Source: Arenibacter hampyeongensis
GTDB lineage: Bacteria; Bacteroidota; Bacteroidia; Flavobacteriales; Flavobacteriaceae
Assembly (NCBI RefSeq): GCF_002909255.1
Contig: NZ_PIOB01000001.1
Coordinates: 744,001 to 808,000 of the forward strand
DNA length: 64,000 nucleotides
Direction: 5' to 3'
Shown: in pieces, positions 36,629 to 45,231 of the stretch
Position numbering within the stretch: the stretch's first letter is position 1
Layout: every line of letters starts with the position of its first letter
The notes under the pieces: generated by a model
The model's database searches: none
The model's input: the letters and a program-made list of their open reading frames with translations, nothing else
Told to the model about the DNA's origin: nothing
Made by a program: the position numbers and the translations under genes

Positions 36629-38356
36629 ATGAAAAATTTAAAATATATATTCTTAGCTTCTTCACTGTTTTTGTTTACAAATTGTAACGATCCTGAAGAT
36701 GTAGATTTGAACCTTGTTGTGGAAGAGGAAGCAAAACCCGCATTGACTGCTGGTTCTGCTGATTTTTCCAAATATGTAGCTATAGGAAATTCATTTACTG
36801 CTGGCTTCAGTGATAATGCGTTATTTATTGCATCACAACAAAATTCTTTTCCTAATCTATTATCACAAAAATTTTCATTGGTTGGTGGTGGTAATTTTTC
36901 CCAACCATTAATGAATGATAATTTTGGAGGATTATTATTAGGAGGAAATCCTGTTTTAAATCCACTATCTGGAAATAATCTTTTCGCTCCAAGACTGTAT
37001 TTTTATTCTGATTCTAATTCAGCATGCCCGGACTTTACCGGCCCTGTTGTTCTTGGAATTGACCCTAACGATACCAATACACAGGTTGCTAGTTCTACAA
37101 CAGATTTTTTATTAAATAATCCAACAGGACCATTTAATAATATGGGAGTTCCTGGCGCAAAAAGTTTTCATTTATTAGCTCCAGGTTATGGAGCCTTGGC
37201 CAACTTTTCCTTAGGCCTAGCAAATCCTTATTTTATAAGAATGGCTTCAGAACCTAGCGCTAGCGTTTTAGGTGATGTTCTTGCACAATCACCAACCTTT
37301 TTTACACTTTGGGTTGGGATTAATGATGTTTTAGGTTATGCCCTTTCTGGCGGAGACGGATCTAGTGCGATCACCCCAATAGATGGAGCACCTGGAGTTG
37401 GTTTCAACCAAACATATGCAACTTTGATCGGAGCAGTAACGGCAGGTGGTGCACAAGGTGTTGTGGCAAATATTCCAGATGTAACAAGTATTCCACATTT
37501 TACAACCGTACCCTATAATCCCTTGGATCCTAATGATGAATGTTTACAAGCTTATACCGATCAAATACCTACCTTAAACGGGGTATTTGGTCAGTTGAAT
37601 CAGGTGTTTGCCTATTTGGAGAGTCAAGGAGTTCCAAACGCAACAGATCGACAAATTGTTTTTTCAACAACTGAGGCAAGTGCGGTTGTGGTTAACGATG
37701 AATCCTTAATTAATTTATCAGCTCAAATTGCCGGAGTATTGAAGTTAAGTCCTACGTTTCCTGCGTTTGTACAATCATTTGGTTTGCCAGTTGAAGCCGC
37801 GCCAACGGTAGCCGATCTTTTTGGTTTAGCTTACGGACAAGCAAGGCAGGCTACAGCTGACGATTTGTTTGTATTGCCTAGTTCATCTATTATTGGTACG
37901 GTAAACACCAGTTCAGTGGAATTTTTAATGTCCCAAGGACTATCCCAAGCATTGGCTGGGCAATTTTCAGTAGAAGGGGTGTCTTTACCATTAGCTGATA
38001 AATGGGTTTTATTGCCAAGTGAACAAGCAGAGATTGCAGCAGCAACGACTGCATTCAATGCAACTATCGCAGCAAGTGCTACTCAAGCAGGTTTGGGTTT
38101 GGTGGACGCCAATGGTTTAATGAACAAAATAGCGGATGGAGGATTGACTAGTGGTAATTTTATCTTAACGGATGTATTGGTCAGGGGAGGTGCATTTTCT
38201 TTAGATGGTGTTCATCCAACAGCTAGAGGTTATGCTTTGATAGCCAATGAATTTATGAAAGCGATAGATGTTACTTATGGTTCAAATTTTGAGGCATCTG
38301 GTTCTTTATTGGATATAGGCGCCTATCCAACAAATTATTCTTCAACGCTTCAATAA
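36629..38356 (+). CDS. SGNH/GDSL-type hydrolase lipoprotein
   Basis: A 575-residue lipoprotein; the lipobox is LFTNC with C19. The GDSL block I appears as AIGNSFTAG with the nucleophile serine S55 (GNSF in place of GDSL, a usual variant). A GxND-type block is seen in LWVGINDVLGY. Block V with catalytic Asp and His is FSLDGVHPTARGYALIANEF near the end. The protein is longer than typical esterases and is rich in Ala, Gly and Ser in its second half. It is probably exported to the outer membrane and acts as an esterase or lipase near the receptor encoded 24 bases upstream. Both reside on one transcript ending in the terminator at 38383. Fold certain, substrate unknown. Confidence 0.9.
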   Translation: MKNLKYIFLASSLFLFTNCNDPEDVDLNLVVEEEAKPALTAGSADFSKYVAIGNSFTAGFSDNALFIASQQNSFPNLLSQKFSLVGGGNFSQPLMNDNFGGLLLGGNPVLNPLSGNNLFAPRLYFYSDSNSACPDFTGPVVLGIDPNDTNTQVASSTTDFLLNNPTGPFNNMGVPGAKSFHLLAPGYGALANFSLGLANPYFIRMASEPSASVLGDVLAQSPTFFTLWVGINDVLGYALSGGDGSSAITPIDGAPGVGFNQTYATLIGAVTAGGAQGVVANIPDVTSIPHFTTVPYNPLDPNDECLQAYTDQIPTLNGVFGQLNQVFAYLESQGVPNATDRQIVFSTTEASAVVVNDESLINLSAQIAGVLKLSPTFPAFVQSFGLPVEAAPTVADLFGLAYGQARQATADDLFVLPSSSIIGTVNTSSVEFLMSQGLSQALAGQFSVEGVSLPLADKWVLLPSEQAEIAAATTAFNATIAASATQAGLGLVDANGLMNKIADGGLTSGNFILTDVLVRGGAFSLDGVHPTARGYALIANEFMKAIDVTYGSNFEASGSLLDIGAYPTNYSSTLQ

Positions 38357-38382
38357 AATAAAGTTGATTTAAACAGAGATAT

Positions 38383-38408
38383 AGCACCTTATTATAGGGT
38401 GCTTTTTT
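38383..38408 (+). terminator. Terminator after GDSL lipoprotein gene
   Basis: An AGCACC (38383-38388) with GGTGCT (38398-38403) hairpin and a nine-base loop, followed by T residues, 27 bases after the stop codon. Confidence 0.85.
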
Positions 38409-40200
<1,792 letters not shown>

Positions 40201-40241
40201 ATGAGTAGGCAGTAATAAGTTGGCAATTGACAAGAAGCGAT

Positions 40242-40269
40242 TGAATACTGAATACTGAATACCGAATAC
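40242..40269 (+). repeat. Four tandem 7-base repeats (TGAATAC x3, then CGAATAC)
   Basis: Perfect head-to-tail units lie in the atpD-atpC spacer: TGAATAC at 40242, 40249 and 40256, and CGAATAC at 40263. Preceding bases (GGCAGTAAT, GGCAATTGACAA) have the flavour of short intergenic repeats common in Flavobacteria. No palindrome. Confidence 0.85.
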
Positions 40270-40277
40270 TTATAAAT

Positions 40278-40556
40278 ATGTATCTAGAAATTGTATCACC
40301 AGAGGCCACTTTGTTTGCCGGAGAAGTTACTGCAGTAACTGTTCCTGGAGTTGATGGTGAATTTCAAATGTTGGACAATCACGCCCCTATCGTTTCCCTA
40401 TTACAGGAAGGAAAGGTAAGGTTTAAAGGAAACGTTGTTTTGGACGAAGCTAACGGAAACAAATTTTCCAAAGCTCCCAATGGCGATACTATCCTTGAAA
40501 TTAGCAGTGGAACTGTTGAAATGAAGAACAATAAAGTAATTGTATTGGCGGATTAA
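40278..40556 (+). CDS. atpC: F1Fo ATP synthase subunit epsilon (short form)
   Basis: A 92-residue subunit that forms part of the central stalk of F1. The N-terminal beta-sandwich is complete: MYLEIVSPEATLFAGEV at the start, PGVDGEFQMLDNHAPIVSLL in the middle, and a final ISSGTVEMKNNKVIVLAD. The C-terminal helical hairpin that inhibits ATP hydrolysis in the 130-140 residue forms is absent. Short epsilons of about this size are known in Bacteroidetes and Chlorobi, so this is not a truncation. It sits 77 bases after atpD, separated by tandem repeats, and is followed by a strong terminator. Confidence 0.95.
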   Translation: MYLEIVSPEATLFAGEVTAVTVPGVDGEFQMLDNHAPIVSLLQEGKVRFKGNVVLDEANGNKFSKAPNGDTILEISSGTVEMKNNKVIVLAD

Positions 40557-40584
40557 CAAAGATTAATGCCATTGACAAATAATC

Positions 40585-40612
40585 AAAAGCCATACGTTTC
40601 GTATGGCTTTTG
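40585..40612. terminator. Terminator after atpC
   Basis: A perfect 12-pair stem, AAAAGCCATACG (40585-40596) with CGTATGGCTTTT (40600-40611), around a three-base loop. It has A and T tails, so it can work in both directions. Confidence 0.9.
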
Positions 40613-40626
40613 TCGTTTTATAGCAT

Positions 40627-41148
40627 ATGGATAGGCGTAAAATTATCATTTCAGAAGGTGTTAGGCCCATGTGGCAAACCTTAGTGGCTTCGGCTTTTTA
40701 TACCTTGACCCTTATTTTGCTGGTTATGTTCTTCTTTGGTTATGAAATATTCCCGGAAGTAGGATTGAATAACAGGTGGAATTTTAGGGTATTCTATATT
40801 GCCATTGCCTGTGCGGCCCAGGGAATTTTATTTTCGAGTGTAAAAAGTATTTATTTTGATTTGGAGCATCAAAAATATAAGGAAGAATATCGTGTGGGTC
40901 CTTTAGGTGTTGGTAGATGGAAAGCTCTTCCCGCCATAGAATACGTATCCGTTTTTAGGCAATTAAAAGCCAATGGTTCCTATACCTATGAGGTAAATTT
41001 GTGGATGAAAGGGAATAGAAATTTTACCATTTATGAAACCGGGGATTTGGCAACGACCTTTGCTTTGGGCGAGAGGACCGCCAAGGCTTTAAAAGTGGAT
41101 TTATTGGATGCTACGGTGCCCAATGATTTTAAGTGGGTAGATCTTTAG
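40627..41148 (+). CDS. Two-helix membrane protein, function unknown
   Basis: A 173-residue protein with two hydrophobic helices at about 17-40 and 53-72 and a cytosolic-looking C-terminal domain. That domain begins after YFDLEHQKYKEEYRVGPLGV and alternates beta-type segments (AIEYVSVFRQLKANG, YEVNLWMKGNRNFTIYE) with a closing helix, a pattern reminiscent of small PH-like membrane-anchored domains. I do not recognise a family. It follows the atpC terminator by about 15 bases, so it needs separate transcription or read-through. A structured RNA lies 60 bases downstream. Confident that it is a real gene because codon use and length look coding throughout. Confidence 0.8.
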   Translation: MDRRKIIISEGVRPMWQTLVASAFYTLTLILLVMFFFGYEIFPEVGLNNRWNFRVFYIAIACAAQGILFSSVKSIYFDLEHQKYKEEYRVGPLGVGRWKALPAIEYVSVFRQLKANGSYTYEVNLWMKGNRNFTIYETGDLATTFALGERTAKALKVDLLDATVPNDFKWVDL

Positions 41149-41212
41149 TTTTTCTGTATTCTCTCCAATAGGCATACAACTTCCCAGCGGACATATTTGA
41201 ATCTTTTGAAAT

Positions 41213-41290
41213 GCGTTAGGGACCGCGGCGGCATCCCCGCAGCAACGCCAGGGATATAGCCAAGGGCCCGACCGACGAAGGAGGGAACGC
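41213..41290 (+). ncRNA. Structured RNA resembling the Flavo-1 motif
   Basis: A GC-rich island in AT-rich intergenic DNA. Closing stem GCGTT (41213-41217) pairs with AACGC (41286-41290). An inner hairpin pairs GGC-ATCCC (41230-41237) with GGGAT-ata-GCC (41251-41261). GGG at 41219-41221 can pair with CCC at 41267-41269, and a small CC-GACGAA-GG hairpin (41272-41281) follows. The GCGTTAGGG start, GGCATCC core, GCCCGACC and GGGAACGCCC end fit my recollection of the Flavo-1 RNA of Flavobacteria. The function of Flavo-1 is not established. It lies between a plus-strand gene and a convergent minus-strand gene. Confidence 0.6.
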
Positions 41291-41296
41291 CCAAAA

Positions 41297-41516
41297 AGAA
41301 GATAACATTTGGCAGTATATAGTTGTTTGGTTTTTAAAGATATGATCCCTTGTTTATTGTAATTTCCTCATTTCTATGTGCTTTAGAATATAATAATACA
41401 ATGGATGTAAAAGGGTAATTTATGCTTGCCGGGAAGAGAGTGTTATGTATATGGGCCTAATATACAGTGAGATACGAAATTTTTTTATTTTTCCGTTATC
41501 CTTATTATGAGGACAA
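41297..41516. other. Intergenic stretch without recognisable features
   Basis: About 220 bases between the RNA and the stop of the oxidoreductase gene at 41517. I see no coding frame, strong hairpin or repeat. Confidence 0.5.
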
Positions 41517-42623
41517 CTAGTTTTTGAGCTGAATGGTGCGCTGCGATTTTGAACTTTGAACGGCAGCCTCTAATATTTCCATGGTGATCATATTGTTTTC
41601 CAAGGAATAGGGGTCGTAAGATCCAAGGGTAGTTTCCTCCCTAATAACGGATGCAAACAAGGCAAAGGGCTCATCATAGGGAGCATCCCTTTCCCCTAGT
41701 TTAAAAACTTCCTCTTTATAACCACCATAGCCTTCAGAAATCCGAACTCTCAGGTCATGGCGGTTATCGGCATAAATAGCACCTTTTACTCCATAGATTT
41801 CCATATCCTTACGGCCAATGGGCCAGTTCCATGAGGGTTCCAATATGGCCATGGCACCGTCATAGGTAAGTATTATAGTAGCATCATCGTCTACCTTGGG
41901 GTTGTTTTCGGGCTGTAACTGTTGGGTCACTGCAGTAACCGAATTTGGTCTTTTACCCTGTTGCAACCAGGTCATAAGGTTGGCCCCGTAGCATCCAAAG
42001 TCCATTATGGCCCCACCACCATTGAGTTTGGGATCGGTTAGGAATTCTAAAAACTCGGCACTTACCCCAATTTTTTTAGGCCCTTTATGTCCATCTCGCA
42101 CAATAACCTTTCTAAGATCGCCTATTGTACCTTCATGGAGCAGTTCAAAGGCCTTTAGATTTGTAGGATACCAAGAGGTCTCATAATTGGTGAGCAAATG
42201 AATATTGTGTTTTTTGGCCAATGCCTCCATTTTTTTGGCATGTTCCAAGCTTACGGCCAAGGGTTTTTCTACCATAACGTGGATGCCTTTTGGTGCACAA
42301 GTCTCTACAATAGCCAAGTGATCGTAAATATTTCCAAAGCCTGCAACCGCTTCGGGCTTTACGGCGGCTATCATTTCCTCCATGGTATTGAACACCATTT
42401 CCATAGGAAAACCGTGCTTGTTGGATAGTCGCTGTGCCAAATCACGATTGGTCTCCACAATACCTACCATGATCACATCCTCTTTTGCCTCCCTGTTTAA
42501 AATCCACCCAACATGTCCATGGGACAGGCCAACGACTCCCAATTTAACCGGTTTTTTCTGTGCGAATGTGCTTGTAAGCGTTAACAAAATAACACAAAGC
42601 GATAGTGAAAGGGCGTTTTTCAT
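41517..42623 (-). CDS. Exported Gfo/Idh/MocA-family oxidoreductase
   Basis: An NAD(P)-dependent sugar-type oxidoreductase that is predicted to be exported. I choose the ATG at 42623 (eight codons inside the longer frame) because MKNALSLSLCVILLTLTSTFA before QKK is a clean Sec signal, without twin arginines. Residue numbers here count from the chosen start. The Rossmann segment VKLGVVGLSHGHVGWIL has an altered glycine pattern (GLSHGH). The family motif VEKPLAVSLEHAKKM is at about 118-132 with the Lys of EKP. The C-terminal alpha/beta domain contains DGHKGPK, GGAIMDFGCYGANLMTWL and LEPSWNWPIGRKDMEIYG, and the last helix (NNMITMEILEAAVQSS) is intact. A Sec-exported cofactor-dependent enzyme is unusual. 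It is not linked to other sugar genes here. Confidence 0.88.
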   Translation of the reverse strand: MKNALSLSLCVILLTLTSTFAQKKPVKLGVVGLSHGHVGWILNREAKEDVIMVGIVETNRDLAQRLSNKHGFPMEMVFNTMEEMIAAVKPEAVAGFGNIYDHLAIVETCAPKGIHVMVEKPLAVSLEHAKKMEALAKKHNIHLLTNYETSWYPTNLKAFELLHEGTIGDLRKVIVRDGHKGPKKIGVSAEFLEFLTDPKLNGGGAIMDFGCYGANLMTWLQQGKRPNSVTAVTQQLQPENNPKVDDDATIILTYDGAMAILEPSWNWPIGRKDMEIYGVKGAIYADNRHDLRVRISEGYGGYKEEVFKLGERDAPYDEPFALFASVIREETTLGSYDPYSLENNMITMEILEAAVQSSKSQRTIQLKN

Positions 42624-42703
42624 GGTTATATAGTTACAAGCGACCACTTTAATTAGGCTTACCGTGGTCTTTGAAAGATACTACAATTTTAAATATAAAA
42701 TGT

Positions 42704-43000
42704 TTAACTAACAGGGGATAATTGCCCTATAACTACCTCTGCTACGGCGCCTTCGGTAGCCTTTTTGTGCGCTGCGATATGCGCACTGTTGTTATGTTTT
42801 TGCCAATGATCATAACTGGTCCAATTTTCATAGAAGAAAAAACGATCAGGGTTTTCATTGTCTTGGTGCAGATCGTAGTTTAAGCAGCCCTCTTCCTTTA
42901 GTGTAGGTGGTATAAGTTTCAATAAGGCTTGTTTTACAAATTCCCTTTTATCCGATTTGGCCAGAATACTGGCAGTGATGGTCAATTGCTTGTTGCTCAT
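42704..43000 (-). CDS. Putative quinol monooxygenase (ABM domain)
   Basis: A 98-residue cytosolic protein of the antibiotic-biosynthesis-monooxygenase (ABM/YgiN-like) fold, a dimeric ferredoxin-like alpha+beta barrel. It has LTITASILAKSDKREFVKQA at the start, PTLKEEGCLNYDLHQDNENP in the middle, FFYENWTSYDHWQKHNNSAH and a final AEVVIGQLS strand. Members oxidise small quinols or aromatic compounds without cofactors; the substrate is unknown here. It lies 80 bases upstream of the oxidoreductase and may share its transcript. The whole fold is present. Confidence 0.88.
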   Translation of the reverse strand: MSNKQLTITASILAKSDKREFVKQALLKLIPPTLKEEGCLNYDLHQDNENPDRFFFYENWTSYDHWQKHNNSAHIAAHKKATEGAVAEVVIGQLSPVS

Positions 43001-43086
43001 TTTGTTTTAAATTTATTCTTTAAATATAAGGAACTCCTTTGGCTTGCCCATGAATATATTTTGTGACCTCAAGGCCGGTACATATC

Positions 43087-44196
43087 TTAATCCGCTTTCT
43101 TAAGTGTTCCCATTAGGCGTTTGCCAAGGTTATCTATATTCATACTATTTTTGTGAAAAGCCGAGATATTGGAGAGAATAATCACTCCATTTTTGTTCGC
43201 AATATCAAGTACCATGTTGGATCTATAGCCCCCAGTACCACCACTATGCATAACGTGTTCCTCTCCCGGGTTTTTTTTAATGGCCCATCCCAATCCCATA
43301 TCGGCTTTATTGACCTGGAGGTTAAAGGTTGGTTTTCTGGTCAATGCCAGCGCTTGGTTTGAATCATTGAATTGTGCCCCGGCAAATTTTGACAGGTCGG
43401 CAACAGAGGACAAAATTCCACCGGCCCCAGCCAAGACATTTAAATCCCAGTTTGGAGTTTCCTTACCTGTAATATCCAGTCCCTTGACCAGTTTGTTTGA
43501 AATAAGGCTTCTATTGGTGGTAGTATTTGTCATTTGGTACTTTGTACAAATTTTAGTCTGGAGTAGGTTTTCATAGGAAGTACGCTCTATTTCACTCAAA
43601 ACAAAACCCAACAATCCTACGCCTAGGTTTGAATATTCCGATTTCTCACCTGGATTTTGGTTCAGTTGTAGCTCTTTGGTCAAATAATGTTTTAACTTAT
43701 TCTCGTCATAATCTTTATATGGGTTTTGCATGTCCACGGAATCCGGGAAAAGGTTGGTGGGCAGCCTTGGAAGCCCTGAGGTGTGATTGGACAGCTGTTT
43801 AAAGGTTAATGCTACACCATCTTTTAAAGGCCATTCCAAATGATCATTGATATTGTCATCCAGGCCAAGTTGATTGTTCACCACCAAATTTGCCAATAGG
43901 GAAGCAGTGAATACTTTGGAAATAGAGCCAATTTCAAAAACACCATCATGATTATCAACAGTGAAAATGGTATCGTTCTTACGTTCAATACCATAAAATT
44001 TAGTAGTCCCGTTCTTAATAATGGCAAAGGACAGCTGGGTATTGTTTGGGAAATCTTTGGCCTCCGCATAAATATTTTTGGATTGAAGTTCGGTTATGCT
44101 TTGGTCGAAATCTTTTTGACCGTTAATCGCGACCTTTTCTTGTGTACACCCACCAACAGTAATTAAGAGTAGAATTAATATGAAATACTTTTTCAT
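43087..44196 (-). CDS. Serine beta-lactamase-like hydrolase, lipoprotein
   Basis: A class C beta-lactamase/esterase-fold serine hydrolase. Start at 44196 (six codons inside the longer frame) gives MKKYFILILLLITVGGC, a lipoprotein signal with the cysteine at 17. Motifs, counted from the chosen start: S91-x-x-K94 (SISK) in EIGSISKVFTASLL, Y188-S-N in SEYSNLGVGLLG, and a late HSGGTGGYRS as the KTG/HxG equivalent. NHTSGLPRLP is a usual element after SxxK in this group. Length is complete (369). The family includes D-aminopeptidases, esterases and penicillin-binding proteins; true beta-lactam resistance is not implied. It is the third of four minus-strand genes without evident common function. Confidence 0.9.
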   Translation of the reverse strand: MKKYFILILLLITVGGCTQEKVAINGQKDFDQSITELQSKNIYAEAKDFPNNTQLSFAIIKNGTTKFYGIERKNDTIFTVDNHDGVFEIGSISKVFTASLLANLVVNNQLGLDDNINDHLEWPLKDGVALTFKQLSNHTSGLPRLPTNLFPDSVDMQNPYKDYDENKLKHYLTKELQLNQNPGEKSEYSNLGVGLLGFVLSEIERTSYENLLQTKICTKYQMTNTTTNRSLISNKLVKGLDITGKETPNWDLNVLAGAGGILSSVADLSKFAGAQFNDSNQALALTRKPTFNLQVNKADMGLGWAIKKNPGEEHVMHSGGTGGYRSNMVLDIANKNGVIILSNISAFHKNSMNIDNLGKRLMGTLKKAD

Positions 44197-44334
44197 GGGA
44201 TGTTTATAAGCCATTTACGGCTATGGAATACATTCTTATAAATTGCATTGAGGGCTTAAACTATGCATTTGTCAACTGCTGGGAATTGGTGTTGCTTAAA
44301 ATAAGGAACAATTCCAATTGGCCCAATTTTCAAA

Positions 44335-44706
44335 TTAAACATGTTGGTCTATCAATATTTGGTTGCCATCGGGGTCGGTCAACATAATACTTGCGGGTCC
44401 TGTTGTTTTTAGGTCCGCCTCTTGTTCCAACTTTAGGTTATTGCTTTTTAAATGAGTTTGAATTTTTCTAACATCATCAAAGGAGCTCAGCGCATTGGCA
44501 TTCTCGTCCCAACCCGGATTAAAGGTAAGGATGTTCTTGGGGAACATTCCTTGGAACAAACCAACGAGGGCATTGCCATTTTTCATGATCAGATAATTCA
44601 TTTTTAGGTCACCCGCAAACACGGTAAACCCCAGTTTTTCGTAAAATTCTTTGGATATGGTTAGATCCTTGACGGCTAGACTAATTGAAAAAGCTCCTAG
44701 TTTCAT
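44335..44706 (-). CDS. VOC (glyoxalase/dioxygenase-like) family protein
   Basis: A 123-residue cytosolic protein of the vicinal-oxygen-chelate fold, with two beta-alpha-beta-beta-beta halves: FSISLAVKDLTISKEFYEKLGF at the start and a late GPASIMLTDPDGNQILIDQ. Metal-ligand positions of classical glyoxalases are not clearly conserved (there is no early His), so it may bind a ligand without redox function. DUF/VOC proteins of this size are common in this phylum. It precedes the serine hydrolase on the minus strand with a gap of 138 bases, and its promoter area shares the large intergenic region with susC. Confidence 0.85.
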   Translation of the reverse strand: MKLGAFSISLAVKDLTISKEFYEKLGFTVFAGDLKMNYLIMKNGNALVGLFQGMFPKNILTFNPGWDENANALSSFDDVRKIQTHLKSNNLKLEQEADLKTTGPASIMLTDPDGNQILIDQHV

Positions 44707-45231
44707 AATTGTTTTTTAGGTGTTGATGTTCTACAATTCGATTGAAATATGGCTGGGGGATTACGGCGGGAAATTGCCGACTACACTAAGATAGTTATTT
44801 TCGGGGATTTATAGTAATACAAATCCTTACCGGTCAATAATCGGCTGACAGCGGTGTTTAGGCAGTTTTATTACCTAGGAAATAAAACTTGTTAATTTTT
44901 ACCCCTAGTTTTAACAATTTACATTGTTTGTTAACATTTAATTCACTTATCTTAACAAAAGTTTAATATTTTTTATACATTTGCTTAGTAAGTGTTATTC
45001 TTACGGTTATTAATATGTTAAAATAGAATTGAAGTTGGAATTGGTAGCTTTAGTTTTAATATTCGATTTGGAATAGTGAATTCCCATAAACACTTTTAGA
45101 AAAGTACCTTTATTTAAATGGTTGTTAGACAGATTGTTTAGGGTGTTCCAGTGCCAAATTTAAAAAATAAGACATGTTAATACACTTTTTGGTACCGCTT
45201 ATATTAACTAACTAACTAAACTTTTAACATT
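44707..45231 (+). promoter_or_regulatory. Regulatory region upstream of susC
   Basis: A gene-free stretch of 525 bases. A -7 element TACATTTG lies at 44976-44983, giving a leader of about 245 bases. Before it are three inverted repeats: AGTTTTATT/AATAAAACT (44865-44889) around a CCTAGG core, TTGTTAA/TTAACAA at 44889-44917, and TTGTTAA/TTAACAA at 44928-44958. Bases 45204-45219 carry TAAC repeated. Elements on the other side (44707-44860) would serve the VOC gene; none is clear. No regulator gene is next to it. Confidence 0.5.

Noticed and set aside
40242-40269. CRISPR-like array
   Set aside because: The units are seven bases, adjacent and without spacers, and no cas gene is nearby.
41213-41290. 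Integron attC site or insertion-sequence end
   Set aside because: No integrase or transposase nearby, and the pairing is that of a multi-helix RNA instead of a simple terminal repeat.
43087-44196. Antibiotic-resistance beta-lactamase
   Set aside because: The motifs show only the broad serine-hydrolase fold; esterases and peptidases of this fold are far more common.
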